Below are positions 1 through 7,509 of a stretch of 64,000 nucleotides of DNA, in pieces (the first letter of the stretch is position 1; every line of letters starts with the position of its first letter). The DNA lies in assembly GCF_037414475.1 (NCBI RefSeq), contig NZ_CP147913.1, positions 434,001-498,000 of the forward strand, read 5' to 3'. The translations under genes were made by a program, and so were the position numbers. Below the pieces are notes generated by a model. That model saw only the letters and a list, made by a program, of their open reading frames with translations, had not been told where the DNA came from and did not search any database. The DNA is from Myxococcus stipitatus (GTDB lineage Bacteria > Myxococcota > Myxococcia > Myxococcales > Myxococcaceae).

Positions 1-383
1 GCTTCTTCGCGCCGGCGCAGACCATTCCCGACTATCTGGCCGGCCGACTGACGAAGGACCCGGGTGGCACCAGCTACCGGCCGGGTCTGGCGCACGTGGA
101 CCTCAACCGGCTCTTCCCCGCGCGGCTCACCACGTCCATCAAGCAGGCGCTGCGCACGTTCGACCGGAAGATGCGCGGCTTCATCAGCGACGAGGGCAAG
201 CTGATTGGCATCGAGAGCCGCACCTCGTCTCCCGTGCGCATCACCCGGGGCGAGGATCTGCAATCGGTGTCCATGCGGGGCCTGTACCCGGCGGGCGAGG
301 GGTGCGGCTACGCGGGTGGCATCGTCTCGTCGGCCATTGATGGACTGCGCGTCGCGGAGCAGATTGCCACCGAGCTAGCGTGA
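1..383 (+). CDS. FAD-dependent oxidoreductase, C-terminal fragment
   Basis: The window opens inside this gene; the reading frame starts at nt 3 and ends at TGA 381-383, so only about 126 C-terminal residues are visible. The tail contains GLYPAGEGCGYAGG followed by IVSSAIDGLRVAEQI, which matches the C-terminal FAD-contacting segment of the uncharacterised FAD-dependent dehydrogenases (COG2509-like). The N-terminal dinucleotide-binding motif lies outside the window, so substrate and exact subfamily cannot be judged. The gene is followed 31 bp later by a small membrane-protein gene on the same strand. Confidence 0.8.
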   Translation, partial: FFAPAQTIPDYLAGRLTKDPGGTSYRPGLAHVDLNRLFPARLTTSIKQALRTFDRKMRGFISDEGKLIGIESRTSSPVRITRGEDLQSVSMRGLYPAGEGCGYAGGIVSSAIDGLRVAEQIATELA

Positions 384-414
384 GGCGGACCGAAACCTCA
401 CGGAGGAGCCCGCC

Positions 415-783
415 ATGCGTTACGTCGTGCGCACTCCGGACGGAGAGCTGACCTACCCCAGCCTGGGTGACGTGGAGCGTGCGTACACCCAGGGACTGGT
501 GGACCCGGACGACGAGGTGCGCGAGGAGAGCTCGGAGCACTGGCGCAAGGCGGGCAGCCTGCCAGTGCTCGCCCGGGCGCGCCGTCCCTCCTCGGGGCTG
601 GCCGCGCGAGGGCAGTGGCTGGCGGTGGCCGGAGCGGTGGTGTTGGGTGTGTTCGCCCTGACGCTCGTGCTGAAGGACTCCTGGAGCCTGCGCATCCTGG
701 GAATCGTCCTCGCCCTGGTGGTCAGCTCCATGCTCACCCGGGTGACTTTCAAGGCCTTCAAGAGGCCGCCTTCCCAACAGTAG
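415..783 (+). CDS. Small GYF-like membrane protein, unknown function
   Basis: A 122-residue protein with a good ribosome site (GGAGGAG, 6 nt before ATG). Residues 1-50 form a compact polar segment resembling the GYF_2/DUF4339 type of protein-interaction domain (RYVVRTPDGELTYPSL, then EHWRKAGSLP). Two hydrophobic stretches at about 66-83 and 91-108 predict two membrane helices with a short basic tail. The domain would sit on the N-terminal side of a two-pass anchor. No enzymatic motif is visible. A second GYF-type domain occurs in the protein at 59020-60702, a common theme in myxobacteria. Function unknown. Confidence 0.75.
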   Translation: MRYVVRTPDGELTYPSLGDVERAYTQGLVDPDDEVREESSEHWRKAGSLPVLARARRPSSGLAARGQWLAVAGAVVLGVFALTLVLKDSWSLRILGIVLALVVSSMLTRVTFKAFKRPPSQQ

Positions 784-920
784 GGCTCGTCCCCTCCCCC
801 GCCCTCCAACGCGAGGGCCTGGCGCCTGGCGGCACCCGTTCGAGGCACGGCGCATGTTCTCCGCTGAAAGCCGCGCCGGGCATGCCCGCCCGTGGCGCTC
901 GCGCGAGAGGAGGACGCACC

Positions 921-2060
921 GTGCTCAGCACCTATCTGTCCCGGGATGCCGCCCGCCGCCTGCGCCATGGAGCCCCGTGGCTGCAACGCGAGGACATCGT
1001 GTCCATGGAGGGCACGCCCGAGCCCGGTGAGCTCGTGCAGCTCCGGGACGAGGACGGCGCGGTGCTGGGCCTGGGCGACGTGGACCTGGAGGCCGCGCGC
1101 GCCGTGCGCCGGCTGGGCCTTCCGGACGAATCCGTCGAAGGGCTCATCCCCCGCCACCTCCGTCACGCCTTCGAGCGGCGCGGCCGGCTGGTGGACGACC
1201 CGCGCTTCTGCCGGGTGGTGAACGACGACGGTGACGGGCTGCCCGGCCTCATCGTGGACCGGTACGACGCCCACTTCGTGGTCCAGACCCTCACGCGCTC
1301 CATGGACGCGCGCCACCAGGAAATCACCCGCGCGCTGGTGGAGGTGACGGGCGCGGGCTCGGTGCTGCTGCGCAATGACACGCCGCGACGGCGCGCGCTG
1401 GGCCTGCCGACCCAGCGGCCCCATGTGCTCTACGGCACCCCACCCCGCTGGTGCCGTCTCCTGGAGCTGGGGGCCCGCTTCACCGTGGACCTCACCTATG
1501 GCCAGGGCACCGGCTACGCGTATGACCAGCGCGAGTTGCGGCGCGTCGTCGGCCGCATGGCCTGGGACGGACGGGTGCTGGACGTCAACTGCAACGTCGG
1601 CGGCCTCTTCGTCCACGCGGGGTTGCATGGGGCCCGGCACATCCTGGCCTTCGACGCGGACGCGGACGCGGCGGACCTGGCCCGGGAGAACGCCGAGGCC
1701 AATGGCCTGCTCGGCCGGGTGTTCGTCGAGAAAGGCACCGCCCTCCAGGCCCTGCGCGCCGTCCGGGAGACCTTCGACCTGGTGTTGCTGGACACGTCCC
1801 GGGTGGCCTCCGCCGAGGAATTCGTCGAGCACATCCAGTACGCGCTGCGTCGCACCCGCCATGGGGGACGGCTGCTCGTGGTCGGCTACCACCCACCACT
1901 CCCGCCCGGTGGTTTCGACGAGCTGGTCGCCACGGCCTGTGAAACCGAGGCGCGCATCGCCACCCGGCTGGCCCGCCCCGGGCTTCCGCCGGACCACCCG
2001 ACGCTGGTGGGTTCCCCGGGTGCGGAATACCTCGAAGCCGTGGCACTCGAAGTGACTTGA
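921..2060 (+). CDS. RlmI-like class I SAM-dependent rRNA methyltransferase, divergent
   Basis: A 379-residue protein; GTG 921 is chosen because GAGAGGAGGA lies just upstream and the protein then begins with the PUA-type N-terminal domain typical of RlmI/RlmK-like 23S rRNA m5C methyltransferases. An open frame extends further upstream but overlaps the previous gene. The family landmark GQGTGYAYDQRELRR is present (canonical GQKTGFFLDQR), followed by the SAM-binding strand LDVNCNVGG at about 220. Two usual active-site features look altered: the DPP motif is DTS (D291) and no Cys follows the next strand (VVGYHPPLPP). It may be a divergent methyltransferase or a catalytically weakened paralogue. 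SAM binding seems likely; the target is uncertain. Confidence 0.75.
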   Translation: MLSTYLSRDAARRLRHGAPWLQREDIVSMEGTPEPGELVQLRDEDGAVLGLGDVDLEAARAVRRLGLPDESVEGLIPRHLRHAFERRGRLVDDPRFCRVVNDDGDGLPGLIVDRYDAHFVVQTLTRSMDARHQEITRALVEVTGAGSVLLRNDTPRRRALGLPTQRPHVLYGTPPRWCRLLELGARFTVDLTYGQGTGYAYDQRELRRVVGRMAWDGRVLDVNCNVGGLFVHAGLHGARHILAFDADADAADLARENAEANGLLGRVFVEKGTALQALRAVRETFDLVLLDTSRVASAEEFVEHIQYALRRTRHGGRLLVVGYHPPLPPGGFDELVATACETEARIATRLARPGLPPDHPTLVGSPGAEYLEAVALEVT

Positions 2061-2108
2061 CGCGAGTCCCCCGCGCGGGGCCCCGGAGTGGTAGTGTCCG
2101 CGGCCGCG

Positions 2109-3602
2109 ATGACCAACGAAAACGTCCAAGAGACCGCGACCCCCACCCCGGCAGGTTCCGTCGAGACCGTCCGCAAGGTGTACGCGGCCGACCTGCGTGA
2201 GAAGGACCGCGTCAACACCGTCTTCCGTGTCACCAAGAAGGAGAAGGTGACGGCCCGGAGCGGCAAGGTGTTCCTGGCCATGTCGCTCGCCGACAAGAGC
2301 GGCGAGGTGGATGCGCGTGTCTTCGACAAGGTGGACGCGCTCGAGCCCGCCTTCCAATCTGGCGACTACGTCCTCCTCACCGGCAGCGTCATCCAGTTCC
2401 ATGGCCGCACCCAGATCGTGGTGGAGACCGTGGAGCGGCTGGACCCCGAGCCCCTGGACCCCAAGGAGTTCGAGCCGCCCCCCGCGCCGCCTCCGGAGGC
2501 CAAGGCCGCCGCCGAGGCGAAGCCCGCCCCCGAGGCCAGGCCCGCCGCCGAGAAGGCCGAGAAGGCCGACGCCCGTCACGAGGGTGGTGGTGGCGCCCGC
2601 GCCGTGGGGCTCATCCGCGAAATCGTCACCGAGCGGGTGAATGACCCGTTCGTGAAGCAGCTGCTCGTGGCGTTCCTGGACGACCCCCAGGTCTCCGCGG
2701 GACTGGTGGTGGCGCCCGCGGCCAAGGGCATGCACCACGCGTGGCGCGGTGGCCTGGCCGAGCACCTCCTGTCGGTGATGCGGCTGACGCTGCGGGTGGC
2801 GGACCACTACCCCATGGCGGACCGCGACCTGCTGCTGGCCGGCGCGCTGCTGCACGACGTGATGAAGGTCGCCGAAATCTCGCCGGACAAGGGCTTCGAC
2901 TACACCGACGAGGGCAAGCTCGTGGGCCACCTGGTGATGACGGCCCAGAAGATTCGCGAGAAGACGCTGGCCATCCCCGGCTTCCCGCCGCTCTTGGAGC
3001 AGCACATCACGCACCTGGTCATCGCCCACCACGGGCAGCTCGAGTACGGCAGCCCCAAGGTGCCGGTGACGCTGGAGGCGCACATCGTCCACGCGCTGGA
3101 CTCACTCGACTCGCGCATCGCCTCGTGGCTGGAGGCCATGCAGCGCGACCCCAACGACAAGTGGACGGAGGTGCAGCGCCACTACGAGCGGCAGCTCTGG
3201 AAGGGCCCGGTGCCCACCGTCCGGGGCCGCGCGCCCGTGGAGGGTGGCGCGCGCCGCAAGTCGCGTGAGGAGAAGCGCAAGGCCCGGGGTGACAAGGCTC
3301 CGCAGCAGGGCTCGGTGGCCTCCGCTCCCGCCGCCGAGGGCGCCGCTCAGGCTCCGCGCGAGGAGCAGCCGCGTCCGCCCCGGAAGGAGCGCCCGCCTCG
3401 AGAGGAGCGCCAGGCCCGGGAGGAGCGTCCGCCCCGACCGCCGCGCGAGGAGCGTCCCCCCCGCGAGGACCGCCCCCCCCGCGAGGAGCGTCCACCGCGC
3501 GACGTGAGCACCCTGCCGAAGGAGCTGACCTTCAAGCCCTTCAGCACGCTGACGTCGATACCGCCCGCCTCCAAGAACGGCGAGGGTTCTTCGGAAAGCT
3601 GA
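2109..3602 (+). CDS. YhaM-like 3'-5' exoribonuclease (OB fold plus HD domain) with Arg/Pro-rich tail
   Basis: 497 residues from ATG 2109; an in-frame GTG at 2088 would add seven residues and cannot be excluded. Residues 25-112 form an OB-fold nucleic-acid-binding domain (DKSGEVDARVFDKV, then GDYVLLTGSV). A Pro/Ala/Lys-rich linker follows, then an HD phosphohydrolase domain with a metal-binding H-D pair at 249-250 (LLHDVMK) and a later HH pair (VIAHHGQ). This order is that of YhaM/CBF1 exoribonucleases. The last 120 residues are low-complexity basic sequence built from ERPPREER-like repeats, absent from short YhaM proteins and a plausible RNA or protein tether. It ends 6 bp before the next gene. 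Confidence 0.82.
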   Translation: MTNENVQETATPTPAGSVETVRKVYAADLREKDRVNTVFRVTKKEKVTARSGKVFLAMSLADKSGEVDARVFDKVDALEPAFQSGDYVLLTGSVIQFHGRTQIVVETVERLDPEPLDPKEFEPPPAPPPEAKAAAEAKPAPEARPAAEKAEKADARHEGGGGARAVGLIREIVTERVNDPFVKQLLVAFLDDPQVSAGLVVAPAAKGMHHAWRGGLAEHLLSVMRLTLRVADHYPMADRDLLLAGALLHDVMKVAEISPDKGFDYTDEGKLVGHLVMTAQKIREKTLAIPGFPPLLEQHITHLVIAHHGQLEYGSPKVPVTLEAHIVHALDSLDSRIASWLEAMQRDPNDKWTEVQRHYERQLWKGPVPTVRGRAPVEGGARRKSREEKRKARGDKAPQQGSVASAPAAEGAAQAPREEQPRPPRKERPPREERQAREERPPRPPREERPPREDRPPREERPPRDVSTLPKELTFKPFSTLTSIPPASKNGEGSSES

Positions 3603-3608
3603 GTCGTC

Positions 3609-5564
3609 ATGGCGAAGAAGCTGGGTGAGCGCCTCATCGAGGCGGGGCTCGTCAATGCCGGGGCCGTGGAGCAGGCCCTGGAGCACCAGAAGATCACCGG
3701 CCACAAGCTGGGGGATTGTCTGGTGGAGTTGGGGCTCCTCCAGGAAGCGGCCTTGCTGCGCTTCCTGGCCGCGGAGTTCCAGACGCGCTTCGTGAGCGCG
3801 GACAAGCTGGCCAAGGCGAGGATCGCCACCGAGGTGCTCGACCGGCTTCCGGTGCGTCTGGCCGAGGCGCAGAACGTGCTGCCCTTGGCGGTGGACCCGG
3901 ACCGCAAGCTGCTGTCCGTCGTCGCCGCCGAGCCGCAGAACAAGGCGCTGATGGACGAGATTGCCCTCGTCACGGGCATGTCGGAGGTCTACGCGTACGT
4001 GGGCCTGCGCGGCGCCATCGCCGCGGCCATCCGCAAGCACTACTACGGCGACCCCACCGCCTTCGCCGCGCTGCTGGAGGCGGCGAGCGCCCAGTCGAGC
4101 CCCGCGGAGTCCGCTTCGCGCCCGGGCGCGGCCGAGCACAACCGCACCTCCACGGGCCACCGCGCCAGTCTGTCCTTCCGGATGGAGACGGACGCGCGCA
4201 TGCGCATGCAGCGCGTGGGAGGCGGGACGCAGGTCGGTGGACGCCCGTCGTCGACGCAGCGACGCGAGCCCGGTGGGCCGCGTGGGCTGGTCAGCGACAT
4301 CGACTACGTGGAGACCCTGGGCATCCTCGTGGGCCTGCTGGAGCAGGACCGCCAGCGCCACCGGGGACACTCCGCGCAGCTCGCGCGGCAGGCGGGCATC
4401 GTGGGCCAGCGCATGGGCATGCCCCACAAAGAGCTGGCCGCGCTGTCCATCGCCGCGTACCTGCACGACCTGGGCAAGCCCTCCGAGCGGCACTTCTCGC
4501 TCGCGAGCAACGCCGTCAATCCCGAGTGGAAGGCCCAGGCCCGCGCGGCCTGTCGCGCGCCCACCAAGATGTTCGAGACGGTGCACCTGCCCACGCAGGT
4601 CAACACCATCCTCGCGCAGCTCTATGAGGCCTGGGACGGCTCGGGCACCCCGCAGGGCGCCAAGGGCGAGGACATCACGCTGGGTGCTCGCATCCTCGCG
4701 GCGGTGGACAGCTTCCTGGAGCTGACCAAGAACCCGGGCAACGCGCTGGGCAAGGCGATGACGAAGGACCAGGCCCTGGAGCACCTGCGGACGAACTCCG
4801 GCGTGCTCTATGACCCGGTGGTCGCGGACATCGTCATCCAGTTGCAGAGCGGTGAGCTGCTGCGTCACCGGCTGGAGTGCGATGGCCGGCAGGTGCTCGT
4901 GGTCGAACCGGACGAGACGGCTCGCGGTGAGCTGCTGGAGGCGGTGTTGAAGCAGGGCCTGGTGGCCCATGCGCTCTCCACGCAGGAAGGGGCCCAGGAC
5001 GGCCTCGCCCGGCAGGACTGTGACGTGCTGGTGGTGAGCCTGCGGCTGGGACAGCAGGAAGTGTTGGACCTGCTCCAGCAGGCGCGCTCCACGCCGGAGA
5101 CGGCGGGATTGCCCATCGCCGTGGTGGGTGAGCCGGATGCCCCCACGCGCGAGCGGCTGATGATGGGCGGTGCGACGGAGCTGTTGCCTCCCGGAGACAA
5201 GTCCACGGTGGCGAAGGCGGTGCGCGCGCTCCTCGAGGACCGGGTGTTGCACAACGGCCCGGGCCGGGTGGTGCGTGGCAGCTTCGACGAGCTTCCTCCG
5301 CGTGAGCTGCTGCGCACGCTGGGCGGCGGCAAGAAGAGCGGCAAGCTCCAGCTTCGTCAGCACACGCTGGAGGGCTCGCTCCACCTCGAGGGTGGCCGCG
5401 TCGTCTTCGCGTCCTTCGGTGGCCACACCGGAGAGCCGGCGCTTCAGGCGCTGCTGAAGCTGAAGCAGGCCGACTTCCAGTACGACCCGGACGCGCTGCT
5501 GCTGGACGTGCCGCAGATGGACCAGGACCTTCAGGCCCTGGCCGGCGCCGTCAACGCAGGTTGA
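3609..5564 (+). CDS. Signalling protein: MshEN, HD-GYP-like, pseudo-receiver and DUF4388 domains
   Basis: 651 residues. Residues 1-150 match the N-terminal MshEN/T2SSE_N domain, known in some proteins to bind c-di-GMP, but no Walker-A ATPase follows. A variable linker leads to an HD domain (YLHDLGK, H286-D287) with a degenerate GYP-side signature (YEAWDGSGTPQG). Residues 429-545 resemble a receiver domain (VLVVEPDE), but the phospho-acceptor position reads VVSLRLG, with Ser where Asp is expected, so it is probably not phosphorylated. About 553-650 is a DUF4388/PATAN domain (GSFDELPPRELLRTLGGG). It is probably a c-di-GMP-linked or scaffold signalling protein. Its last 14 bp overlap the convergent tatD gene. 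Confidence 0.78.
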   Translation: MAKKLGERLIEAGLVNAGAVEQALEHQKITGHKLGDCLVELGLLQEAALLRFLAAEFQTRFVSADKLAKARIATEVLDRLPVRLAEAQNVLPLAVDPDRKLLSVVAAEPQNKALMDEIALVTGMSEVYAYVGLRGAIAAAIRKHYYGDPTAFAALLEAASAQSSPAESASRPGAAEHNRTSTGHRASLSFRMETDARMRMQRVGGGTQVGGRPSSTQRREPGGPRGLVSDIDYVETLGILVGLLEQDRQRHRGHSAQLARQAGIVGQRMGMPHKELAALSIAAYLHDLGKPSERHFSLASNAVNPEWKAQARAACRAPTKMFETVHLPTQVNTILAQLYEAWDGSGTPQGAKGEDITLGARILAAVDSFLELTKNPGNALGKAMTKDQALEHLRTNSGVLYDPVVADIVIQLQSGELLRHRLECDGRQVLVVEPDETARGELLEAVLKQGLVAHALSTQEGAQDGLARQDCDVLVVSLRLGQQEVLDLLQQARSTPETAGLPIAVVGEPDAPTRERLMMGGATELLPPGDKSTVAKAVRALLEDRVLHNGPGRVVRGSFDELPPRELLRTLGGGKKSGKLQLRQHTLEGSLHLEGGRVVFASFGGHTGEPALQALLKLKQADFQYDPDALLLDVPQMDQDLQALAGAVNAG

Positions 5565-6327
5565 GGTTGAAGAGGGCCGAGGCGTTGGCGGTGGTGACTT
5601 CCGTCACCGTCTCCAGCGCCACGCCCTTGAGCTCCGCGAGCTTCCGCGCGGTCTCCAGCACGTGGGAGGGCTCGTTCTTCCGTCCCCGGTGTGGCACGGG
5701 CGCGAGGTAGGGGCTGTCCGTCTCCACCATCAACCGGTCCAAGGGCGCGAAGCGCACCGCGTCTTGGAGCGCCTCCGTCTTCTTGTAGGTGATGACTCCG
5801 GACAGCGAGAGGAAGAAGCCCCGGTCCAGGTAGCGCCGCGCCGCGTCCGTGTCGCCCGTGAAGCAGTGGATGACACCCTTGGAGACCGCCGCCTCGCCGA
5901 GAATCGCGTCGCAGTCCTCGTGCGCGTCTCGCACATGCACGACCAGCGGCTTGCCCAGCTTCACCGCGAGCTCGCACTGGTGCCGGAAGATGCGCGCCTG
6001 CGCCTCGCGGGGGGAATGGTCGTAGTAGTAGTCGAGGCCCGCTTCGCCCACCGCGCGGACCTCGGGGCGGGCACAGGTGCGCTCGAGCGTGGCGAGGTCA
6101 TCCTCGGTCGCCCGCGCGGCCTCGTGCGGATGGATGCCGAGCGTGGGCGACAGGAACTCCGGATGGGCGGCGGCCAACTCCAGCGCGTTGCCCCACTGCC
6201 CCGGGCCGTGGAACTGCCCCACGACGATGGCGTGGACCAGCCCCGCGGCCCGCGCCCGCTCGAGCACCGGGGCCACGTCCGCGAAGTCCTTCACTTCCAG
6301 GTGGCAATGCGCATCCACCAGTCTCAT
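5551..6327 (-). CDS. tatD: TatD family metal-dependent DNase
   Basis: 258 residues starting at ATG 6327, preceded by a perfect AGGAGG site. The metal-binding signature VDAHCHLEV lies at residues 4-12. Further family motifs are GIHPHEAA, GEAGLDYYYD, a conserved His in VVHVRDA, CFTGD and the late ETDSPYLAP metal/phosphate motif. Length matches TatD/YcfH proteins, cytosolic metal-dependent nucleases linked to DNA repair and nucleic-acid turnover. The start codon overlaps the stop of the upstream HEAT-repeat gene (ATGA), implying coupled translation. Its 3' end overlaps the convergent signalling gene by 14 bp. Confidence 0.93.
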   Translation of the reverse strand: MRLVDAHCHLEVKDFADVAPVLERARAAGLVHAIVVGQFHGPGQWGNALELAAAHPEFLSPTLGIHPHEAARATEDDLATLERTCARPEVRAVGEAGLDYYYDHSPREAQARIFRHQCELAVKLGKPLVVHVRDAHEDCDAILGEAAVSKGVIHCFTGDTDAARRYLDRGFFLSLSGVITYKKTEALQDAVRFAPLDRLMVETDSPYLAPVPHRGRKNEPSHVLETARKLAELKGVALETVTEVTTANASALFNLNLR

Positions 6328-7343
6328 GTGTCCTCCTGAAACAGCTCTTCCAATTCCTGCCGCGCCTCCGGCGAGGTGAAGGTGCTCACCGCCGCGCGCA
6401 CGTGCTCGCGGCTCTCCGGCCCCCCGAGGCGCCACAACCCATCGGCTGCGTCCAGCCGATCTTCCTCCTGGGCACTCGTGTCCTTGAGGAGCGCGACCAG
6501 CCAGGGCAGCGCCCTCGTGTCCCCCAGACGGCCCAGGCCCCGCGCGGCGGCGCCACGGCAGGAGTCCTTCACATCATCGAGGATGGCCTTCAACCGCTCG
6601 AGCGCGCCGGGAGCCTTCACCTCGCCGAGCAACTCCACGGCGAGGGCTCGGTCCTGGCTCCATTTCTTGCGCGAGCGCTGAAAGAGGTGCGTGACACCGT
6701 CGGAATCGCCGAGCTTCGCCAACACGCCCGCGGCCTGGGTCCGGTCGAAGGCGGGCAGCAGCCACCGGCCGAACAGGCGCTTCACGGCGGGGAGCGCGCG
6801 TGGGTCCTCCAGCTCCGCGAGGGCACCGAGAGCGCGGAAGCGCAGCAGGTCCGCGTCGAGCGCGTCGATGAGCACCTCGAGCCCTGCCGGATGCTTGAGG
6901 GCGGCGATGCCTCGCGCGGCCTCGAAGCGGACCTCTGGGACGGAGTCTTCGAGCATGCCCGCCAGGGCGCCGCGCAGCTCCGGCCGCGCCAGGTCCGCCA
7001 ACCGGCCCGTGGCCTCCAGTCGCACCAGCGACTCCTCATCCCGCAGCCGGGCGATGAGGAGGGCCGTCATCTCCTCGGGAGGCAACACCACCGTGGCCAA
7101 CGCCACGCCGGAGCGCTTCACCTCCGGCTGCGAATCCGAGAGCAGGCGCGGCACCACCTCCATGAAGTCCGCGGCTCGCGAAGGGGCTTCCGCCGCGAGG
7201 TGATGAAGCTGCTCGGCCGCCTCCGCTCTGAACGCCGGACGCTTCTCGCGCTCCAGCGTCAACAAGGCCCGGTCCCGCTCCGCACGCCAATCCGTCACGT
7301 CCAGCCCCTCACGGCCCAGGGCGCGATGCCCCGTGCCCATCAT
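6324..7343 (-). CDS. HEAT-repeat protein
   Basis: 339 residues made almost entirely of helical HEAT-like repeats, seen as recurring units such as LIARLRDEESLVRLEATGRL, MLEDSVPEVRFEAARGIAAL and ILDDVKDSCRGAAARGLGRL, with conserved Asp, Arg and Ala-rich helices. No signal peptide, membrane helix or catalytic motif is seen. HEAT solenoids act as protein-binding scaffolds; the partner is not evident. Start ATG ATG at 7343 is assumed; an internal start a few codons later (around VTDWRAER) is possible. It overlaps tatD by 4 bp, so the two are probably co-transcribed. Confidence 0.82.
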   Translation of the reverse strand: MMGTGHRALGREGLDVTDWRAERDRALLTLEREKRPAFRAEAAEQLHHLAAEAPSRAADFMEVVPRLLSDSQPEVKRSGVALATVVLPPEEMTALLIARLRDEESLVRLEATGRLADLARPELRGALAGMLEDSVPEVRFEAARGIAALKHPAGLEVLIDALDADLLRFRALGALAELEDPRALPAVKRLFGRWLLPAFDRTQAAGVLAKLGDSDGVTHLFQRSRKKWSQDRALAVELLGEVKAPGALERLKAILDDVKDSCRGAAARGLGRLGDTRALPWLVALLKDTSAQEEDRLDAADGLWRLGGPESREHVRAAVSTFTSPEARQELEELFQEDT

Positions 7344-7509
7344 CGAACCTGTCGCCTTTGGCCCCGGAGGCCAACGCTGGCCCTGCCGTGTGAATCGCGA
7401 GTGACTGTCATTCCTAGGTAGTGCTCCTCACGGGTTGCTCGTGAGGACTCATCGAACCTCGGCACCGGGGCCCCAAGGGCGGAGCCGTTGACGCTCCGCC
7501 CCGGGTCCA
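7344..7509. other. Intergenic region between metG and the HEAT gene
   Basis: Lies between two minus-strand genes. It holds a GC-rich hairpin next to the metG stop (listed separately) and then about 70 bp with relatively more A/T (around 7390-7425) that could carry the promoter of the HEAT-tatD pair. No convincing -35/-10 hexamers could be fixed by eye. Confidence 0.4.
7477..7501 (-). terminator. metG: Candidate terminator hairpin after metG
   Basis: A perfect 9-bp inverted repeat (GGGCGGAGC and GCTCCGCCC) with a 7-nt loop, beginning 9 bp beyond the metG stop. There is no T tract on the minus strand, so it is a weak intrinsic terminator or an mRNA-stabilising hairpin. Confidence 0.45.

Noticed and set aside
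3609..4060. Type II secretion or type IV pilus ATPase, judged from the MshEN domain
   Set aside because: No Walker A/B or Asp/His boxes follow; the protein continues with HD, receiver-like and DUF4388 domains.
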